Shown piece after piece: positions 60,467 through 64,000 of a stretch of 64,000 nucleotides of DNA; within the stretch, counting starts at the first letter, position 1, and each line of letters begins with the position of its first letter. Source of the stretch: Saprospiraceae bacterium (lineage in GTDB: Bacteria > Bacteroidota > Bacteroidia > Chitinophagales > Saprospiraceae). Location of the stretch: contig JABWBR010000032.1 in the NCBI GenBank assembly GCA_013360405.1, forward strand, positions 1 to 64,000. The letters are read 5' to 3'. Position numbers and translations under genes: made by a program. Under the pieces are notes generated by a model that had not been told where the DNA came from, made no database searches, and was given only the letters and a program-made list of their open reading frames with translations.

Positions 60467-60793
60467 TTAGCAACAGGGATCGTTGATGGTTATGGTAAAA
60501 AAGGCATTCAGCATGTCCTCCATTTTTTTGAAAGCTTCCGGATTGATACAATAGCACGATTTGACGCCTTCGATTGTGCCTTTGATTAAGCCGGCTTGTT
60601 GTAATTCTTTTAAGTGTTGAGAAACCGTGCTTTGCGCTAGTGGCAGCACCTCTACTATCTCCCCGCAGATACAGCTTTTGCGCCTGGCCAGTTCTTTTAG
60701 TATGGCAATCCTTGCCGGATGTGCCAACGCTTTTGCCAGGTCGGCAAGCTCTTGTTCTTCCTGGCCAAACGCTTTCTTTTTGTGCAACGGCAT
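60467..60793 (-). CDS. arsR: ArsR-family metalloregulator
   Basis: 108 residues, winged helix. The metal site is RKSCICGEIVEVL (the ELCVC-like loop with two Cys at the start of the recognition helix region), followed by the HTH stretch LAQSTVSQHLKELQQAG and wing; a C-terminal CC pair (NDPCC) may take part in binding. It represses its own promoter and acr3 until arsenite binds. The first gene of the arsRacr3 operon, read to the left. Family and pairing are firm; metal choice (As/Sb) is inferred from acr3. Confidence 0.9.
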   Translation of the reverse strand: MPLHKKKAFGQEEQELADLAKALAHPARIAILKELARRKSCICGEIVEVLPLAQSTVSQHLKELQQAGLIKGTIEGVKSCYCINPEAFKKMEDMLNAFFTITINDPCC

Positions 60794-60814
60794 GGCAGTT
60801 TTGTTGTTTCATCG

Positions 60815-60845
60815 CAAAAATACGATAAATATATTTGTAATCAAA
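60815..60845 (-). promoter_or_regulatory. arsR promoter with overlapping operator-like repeats
   Basis: On the minus strand, TTTG (complement of 60842-60845) and TATTTTTG (complement of 60815-60822) are spaced by 19 bases. Between them lies the palindrome AAATATATTT; ATCGCAAAAATACGAT overlaps the -7 box. Both could be ArsR sites. Confidence 0.65.
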
Positions 60846-60908
60846 CGACGGGAAAAAATATCTCCCCTTCTCTATTTGCAAAATCCTGTAGGATGAAAAG
60901 GGTTATGT

Positions 60909-61013
60909 TTTGTGCCTTTGTGTGGTTTTTGGGGCTTTGTGTTAAAAAAATAGCGTTATGGCTCCGATTTTTTACCACAAAGGCTCAAAGGGCACTAAGT
61001 ACCACTAAGTCAT
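60909..61013. repeat. dispersed intergenic repeat, copy 3
   Basis: TTTTGTGCCTTTGTGTGGTTT through ACCACAAAGGCTCAAAGGG matches the copies at 31447 and 41088. A further array of AAAGTCC octamers follows at 61034-61074. The rest of the 60846-61147 gap is AT-rich; no gene is seen. Confidence 0.65.
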
Positions 61014-61147
61014 TTATTGATCGCAACCCCCAAAGTCCTAAAGTCCAAAAGTCTAAAAGTCCAATAGTCCAAAATTTTCCCCTTGCTTCTTCTCTTGTCC
61101 CCAAGTAAACTTTACATTAGCGCCTCATAACGTACCCTATGAGGTAA

Positions 61148-62443
61148 ATGAACTACTCAATTCCCGACATCGAAAAAAGCGCTGCCGCTGATATCAAGGC
61201 TTTCCAGGAAGCCCGGCTCAGGGAATTGCTGCCTTATTTGCAGGCCCACTCGCCGTATTACCGCGATCTCTTTGCCCAACACGCCATCGATATCCATTCG
61301 ATTCATACTCTGGAAGATCTGCGGCGTATACCCGTCACAGTCAAAGACGACCTGCACCACCGCAACTGGGACTTCCTGTGCGTGCCCCGCCAATCGGTGG
61401 TAGACTACATCACTACCTCGGGTACCCTGGGCGACCCCCTCACTTTTGCGGCTACCGAAGCCGACCTGCAACGCCTGGCCTACAACGAATACCTGTCGCT
61501 TACCTGTGCCGGCGGTACGCCCCAGGATATCTACCAGCTAATGGTGACCCTTGACAAGCGTTTTATGGCCGGACTGGCCTATTTTATGGGCATTCGCCAA
61601 ATGGGCGCGGGCGTAGTGCGCGCCGGCGTGGGCAGTCCGGGGTTTCAACTCGACACCATACATCGCATTCAACCCACCATACTCATTGCGGTGCCTTCTT
61701 TTTTGGTAAAATTGATCGACTATGCCGAGGCGCAGGGCGTCGATTTGCGGCAAAGCAGCGTAAAAAGCGCCGTCTGCATCGGCGAGCCCATCCGGAATGA
61801 CGATTTCAGCCTCAATGTACTGGGGCAACGCCTCACCGACCGCTGGGGTATAAACCTGTTTTCTACCTACGCATCCACAGAGATGAGCACGGCATTTGCC
61901 GAATGCGAGCACGGGACAGGGGGGCATCACCACCCCGAATTGCTCATCGTGGAATTGCTCGACGACGATAACCAGCCGGTAGGAGAGGGGGAGATAGGGG
62001 AAGTGACCATCACCACACTGGGCGTAGAAGCCATGCCCCTGCTGCGCTTTAAAACCGGCGACCTGTGCCGCTATCATGCCGCGCCTTGTGCCTGCGGCAG
62101 GACAACCCTGCGCCTCGGGCCGGTGGTGGGCCGCAAACAACAAATGATCAAATACAAAGGCGCCACACTATATCCGCCCGCCTTGTTTGAAGTGTTGAAT
62201 AGCATTAGAGAAGTTGAAGAATACGTTATAACTTTACGCTCCGATGAGGTAGGCGCCGACGAAGTGCACGTGGATATTGTTGCGTCAACGCCATCGGAGG
62301 AATTGCTAAAAATAATTGAAGAGGCTTTTCGCCAAAAAGTGCGATTGGCGCCCAAAATTTCGTTTACCTCGGCGGCCTATATTCAGCAATTGAAATTTCC
62401 TCCCATGTCGAGAAAGGAGGTCAAATTAATTGATAAACGGTAG
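61148..62443 (+). CDS. phenylacetate-CoA ligase-like AMP-forming enzyme
   Basis: 431 residues, the PaaK size class. Motifs: TTSGTLGDPLTFAAT (P-loop), YASTEMSTAFAECEHG (adenine pocket) and LRFKTGDLCRYHAAPCACGRTTLRLG (with the TGD of the family). The enzyme activates an aromatic acid by forming an acyl-AMP and a CoA thioester, or loading a carrier protein. Similar ligases occur in flexirubin/dialkylresorcinol clusters of Bacteroidota, together with the halogenase-like gene that follows here, which supports that setting. The stop codon overlaps the first copy of a 31-bp repeat. Confidence 0.87.
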   Translation: MNYSIPDIEKSAAADIKAFQEARLRELLPYLQAHSPYYRDLFAQHAIDIHSIHTLEDLRRIPVTVKDDLHHRNWDFLCVPRQSVVDYITTSGTLGDPLTFAATEADLQRLAYNEYLSLTCAGGTPQDIYQLMVTLDKRFMAGLAYFMGIRQMGAGVVRAGVGSPGFQLDTIHRIQPTILIAVPSFLVKLIDYAEAQGVDLRQSSVKSAVCIGEPIRNDDFSLNVLGQRLTDRWGINLFSTYASTEMSTAFAECEHGTGGHHHPELLIVELLDDDNQPVGEGEIGEVTITTLGVEAMPLLRFKTGDLCRYHAAPCACGRTTLRLGPVVGRKQQMIKYKGATLYPPALFEVLNSIREVEEYVITLRSDEVGADEVHVDIVASTPSEELLKIIEEAFRQKVRLAPKISFTSAAYIQQLKFPPMSRKEVKLIDKR

Positions 62444-62532
62444 GGTAAACGTTTAGCGTTCACCAACCACGTAGGGTAAACGTTTACCGTTTACCAACAA
62501 CGTAAGGTGAACGTTCACCGTTCACCAACAAA
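62440..62532. repeat. three 31-bp tandem repeats with internal dyad symmetry
   Basis: Units begin at 62440, 62471 and 62502 (GTAGGGTAAACGTTTACC type). GGTAAACGTTTACC is itself a palindrome, so each unit can fold. The array fills the gap between the ligase and the halogenase-like gene. Confidence 0.8.
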
Positions 62533-62543
62533 ACATCATCAAA

Positions 62544-63788
62544 ATGGCAAAAAAAGAACAAGTTGACGTGTTAGTCATCGGCGCGGGTCCCTCGGGCAGC
62601 GTATCATCGGCATTTTTACACCGCAGCGGCTTCAAAGTTAAAGTTGTGGAAAAAGAGCGCTTCCCGCGTTTCGTCATCGGCGAAAGCTTGTTGCCCCGCT
62701 GTATGGATAATTTTGAAGCGGTAGGATTGTTGGATGTGCTCAAGAAGCAAAATTACCAGATAAAAGTAGGCGCCCGCTTTGTCCGCGACGGCAAAGACTG
62801 TTGGTTTGATTTCGAGGATCACTATTCAAAAGGCTGGACCTGGACCTGGCAGGTGCCCAGAGGCCATTTTGACAAAGTTCTTATCGATGAGGTAGCCTCG
62901 TGGGGGGTGGATGTCGCTTTTGAAACTGCCGTCACAGCCGTTGATACGAGCGGTGAGCGCCAACTGACCACCGTTCGCCATGCCGATGGGGGAGAGACCC
63001 TCATAGAATCGAAATTTGTTATTGACGCCAGCGGTTACGGCCGGGTCCTTCCGCGATTGTTGCAGTTGGATCAACCCTCCGTTATGCCCCCGCGCTCTTC
63101 GATTTTTAGCCATTTTACCGACCACAGGCGCCCGGAGGGTATTCTTGGCGAGCGTATTACGTTGGTCATTCACCGCAAAGATGTATGGCTCTGGATTATT
63201 CCGTTTTCTAATGGGATAACTTCAGTAGGATTTGCCGGTAACCCCGATTATTTTGCGATGTACGACAATGACGACAAATCAAAGCAACTGCTCGATATGA
63301 TGAACGATGTGCCTTTTGTTCGGGAGCGTTTTCACGACCAGGAGATGGTGGTGCCGGGCATGATGCTCAAAACCTATTCGGCTTCTGTCAAATCGTTTTT
63401 CGGGCCTGGGTACGTTCTTGCGGGCAATAGCTCTGAATTTATCGATCCTGTATTTTCCTCGGGAGTCACCTTTGCAACAGAATCGGGCGTGTTAGCTGCG
63501 AAATTGGCAAAACGCCAACTCAACGGCGAGGAGGTAGACTGGCAGACAGAATACGTAATGTATATGCATCAGGGAATAGAAACATTCAGAGCCTATATTA
63601 ATCGCTGGTACGAAGGCGATTTGCAGGACATTTTCTTCTTCTCCCACGATAGCGCTAATTCCGAAATCAAACGGCAGATTTGCTCTGTATTGGCAGGTTA
63701 TGTATGGGATACCAGCAATCCCTTTGTACGTGACTACGGAGAGCGGGCGCTTGGATCTTTGTCGAAGCTTGTAAAGATTTACGAATAA
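62544..63788 (+). CDS. flavin-dependent halogenase/oxidoreductase family protein
   Basis: 414 residues. The FAD-binding motif VLVIGAGPSGSVSSAFL is at the N-terminus, followed by VVEKERFPRFVIGESLLP (the GESLLP loop of this family). The halogenase-type motif WLWIIPF (the WxWxIP pattern, near 214) and a late FAD loop GNSSEFIDPVFSSGVTFAT are intact. Such enzymes halogenate aromatic rings or oxidise them without halogenation, with a flavin reductase. The ligase upstream, 100 bases away, fits with an aromatic pigment pathway. I cannot tell from the sequence whether it halogenates. Confidence 0.85.
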   Translation: MAKKEQVDVLVIGAGPSGSVSSAFLHRSGFKVKVVEKERFPRFVIGESLLPRCMDNFEAVGLLDVLKKQNYQIKVGARFVRDGKDCWFDFEDHYSKGWTWTWQVPRGHFDKVLIDEVASWGVDVAFETAVTAVDTSGERQLTTVRHADGGETLIESKFVIDASGYGRVLPRLLQLDQPSVMPPRSSIFSHFTDHRRPEGILGERITLVIHRKDVWLWIIPFSNGITSVGFAGNPDYFAMYDNDDKSKQLLDMMNDVPFVRERFHDQEMVVPGMMLKTYSASVKSFFGPGYVLAGNSSEFIDPVFSSGVTFATESGVLAAKLAKRQLNGEEVDWQTEYVMYMHQGIETFRAYINRWYEGDLQDIFFFSHDSANSEIKRQICSVLAGYVWDTSNPFVRDYGERALGSLSKLVKIYE

Positions 63789-63801
63789 GAAGGCCGCGTA
63801 T

Positions 63802-63885
63802 AGGAGGGTGGGAGAGTGAGAGGGTGGGAGTGTGGGATCAGGGAAAAATCTCTCCCTCTCACTTTCTCACACTCCCACCCTCCCT
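63802..63885. repeat. octamer inverted repeat between convergent genes
   Basis: GGAGGGTGGGAGAGTGAGAGG on the left pairs with CTCACTTTCTCACACTCCCA on the right around an AT-rich loop. Same family as 9579-9660. It lies at the ends of the halogenase-like gene and the gene at the window edge. Confidence 0.6.
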
Positions 63886-64000
63886 AACGCGGCGGCTCTT
63901 CACCGCAGCCTTTTTCACTACCCATTCCGGCCAGCTTTCGGGGTGTTCGGCGGGGTACACGCGCAGTTCCTGGCGGGGGTCATTGGTTAGCAGATCGAGC
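63859..64000 (-). CDS. C-terminal end of a gene cut by the window edge
   Basis: An open minus-strand frame of about 47 codons with NDPRQELRVYPAEHPESWPE and a basic end (VKKAAVKSRRVR), stopping at a TGA inside the repeat. The repeat seems to have replaced the natural C-terminus. Family not recognised. Confidence 0.5.
   Translation of the reverse strand, partial: LDLLTNDPRQELRVYPAEHPESWPEWVVKKAAVKSRRVREGGSVRK

Noticed and set aside
62440-62532. CRISPR array at the 31-bp repeats
   Set aside because: Units are contiguous, with no spacers between them.

Overview
The window is a chromosomal piece of a Bacteroidota bacterium, most likely of the Saprospiria. Several secreted proteins end in a Por/T9SS sorting domain (11407-13251, 56299-59352). 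Promoter-like sites follow the Bacteroidota pattern TTG-N18..20-TAnnTTTG. The right edge carries a ligase and a halogenase-like flavoenzyme of the kind found near flexirubin pigment genes. Gaps between genes are full of 7-8 bp repeats, often as inverted pairs. The genus is inference; the phylum is well supported.

Layout. 1-13.3 kb is mostly housekeeping and envelope: an effector-associated-domain membrane protein with a TPR partner, a haem-binding protein, a c-di-AMP synthase (cdaA) coupled to a prolyl-oligopeptidase-like lipoprotein that has lost its catalytic Ser and His, miaE, an esterase and a secreted sugar-dehydrogenase-like protein. 13.4-28.0 kb is one tightly packed, co-directional defence operon of nine genes. 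Its core (DUF499 ATPase, DUF3780, DUF1156 methylase, PLD-nuclease/Snf2 helicase) matches the Hma (helicase-methylase-ATPase) type of anti-phage locus. Two cassettes sit inside it: DUF262 + DUF3696 ATPase + a protein ending in a complete YoeB-like RNase toxin domain, and an AAA ATPase/RloB pair (AbiL-like). 28-33.4 kb is metabolic: amidase, PLP decarboxylase, murQ and a sugar kinase. 33.4-40.6 kb is a second accessory zone: a VapBC-type pair, a caspase-like protease divergent from an effector-associated/receiver protein, a HTH pair with a palindromic operator, a nucleotidyltransferase pair and gene remnants. 40.7-43.6 kb has tRNA-Glu, gap and pgk.

44.1-52.2 kb is a third defence zone. It holds a giant single-chain Type ISP-like restriction-modification enzyme whose reading frame has absorbed a complete second gene (a four-helix-bundle protein of the 23S rRNA intervening-sequence family) in another frame, then DUF4926/DUF6883 relics, then a two-gene CHAT-protease module with a small membrane protein. 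52.5-64 kb has a DUF6624 protein, a broken PKD-type surface protein, ung, tRNA-Arg, a very large FG-GAP secreted protein, an acr3/arsR arsenic operon and the ligase/halogenase pair.

The strongest candidates for something not well described are the YoeB-fused gene inside the Hma-like operon, the four-helix-bundle gene nested in the Type ISP gene, the CHAT/membrane-protein pair and the palindromic elements with several stems (43.7 kb, 34.1 kb, 52.4 kb). All functional statements come from reading motifs by eye; no database search was run.
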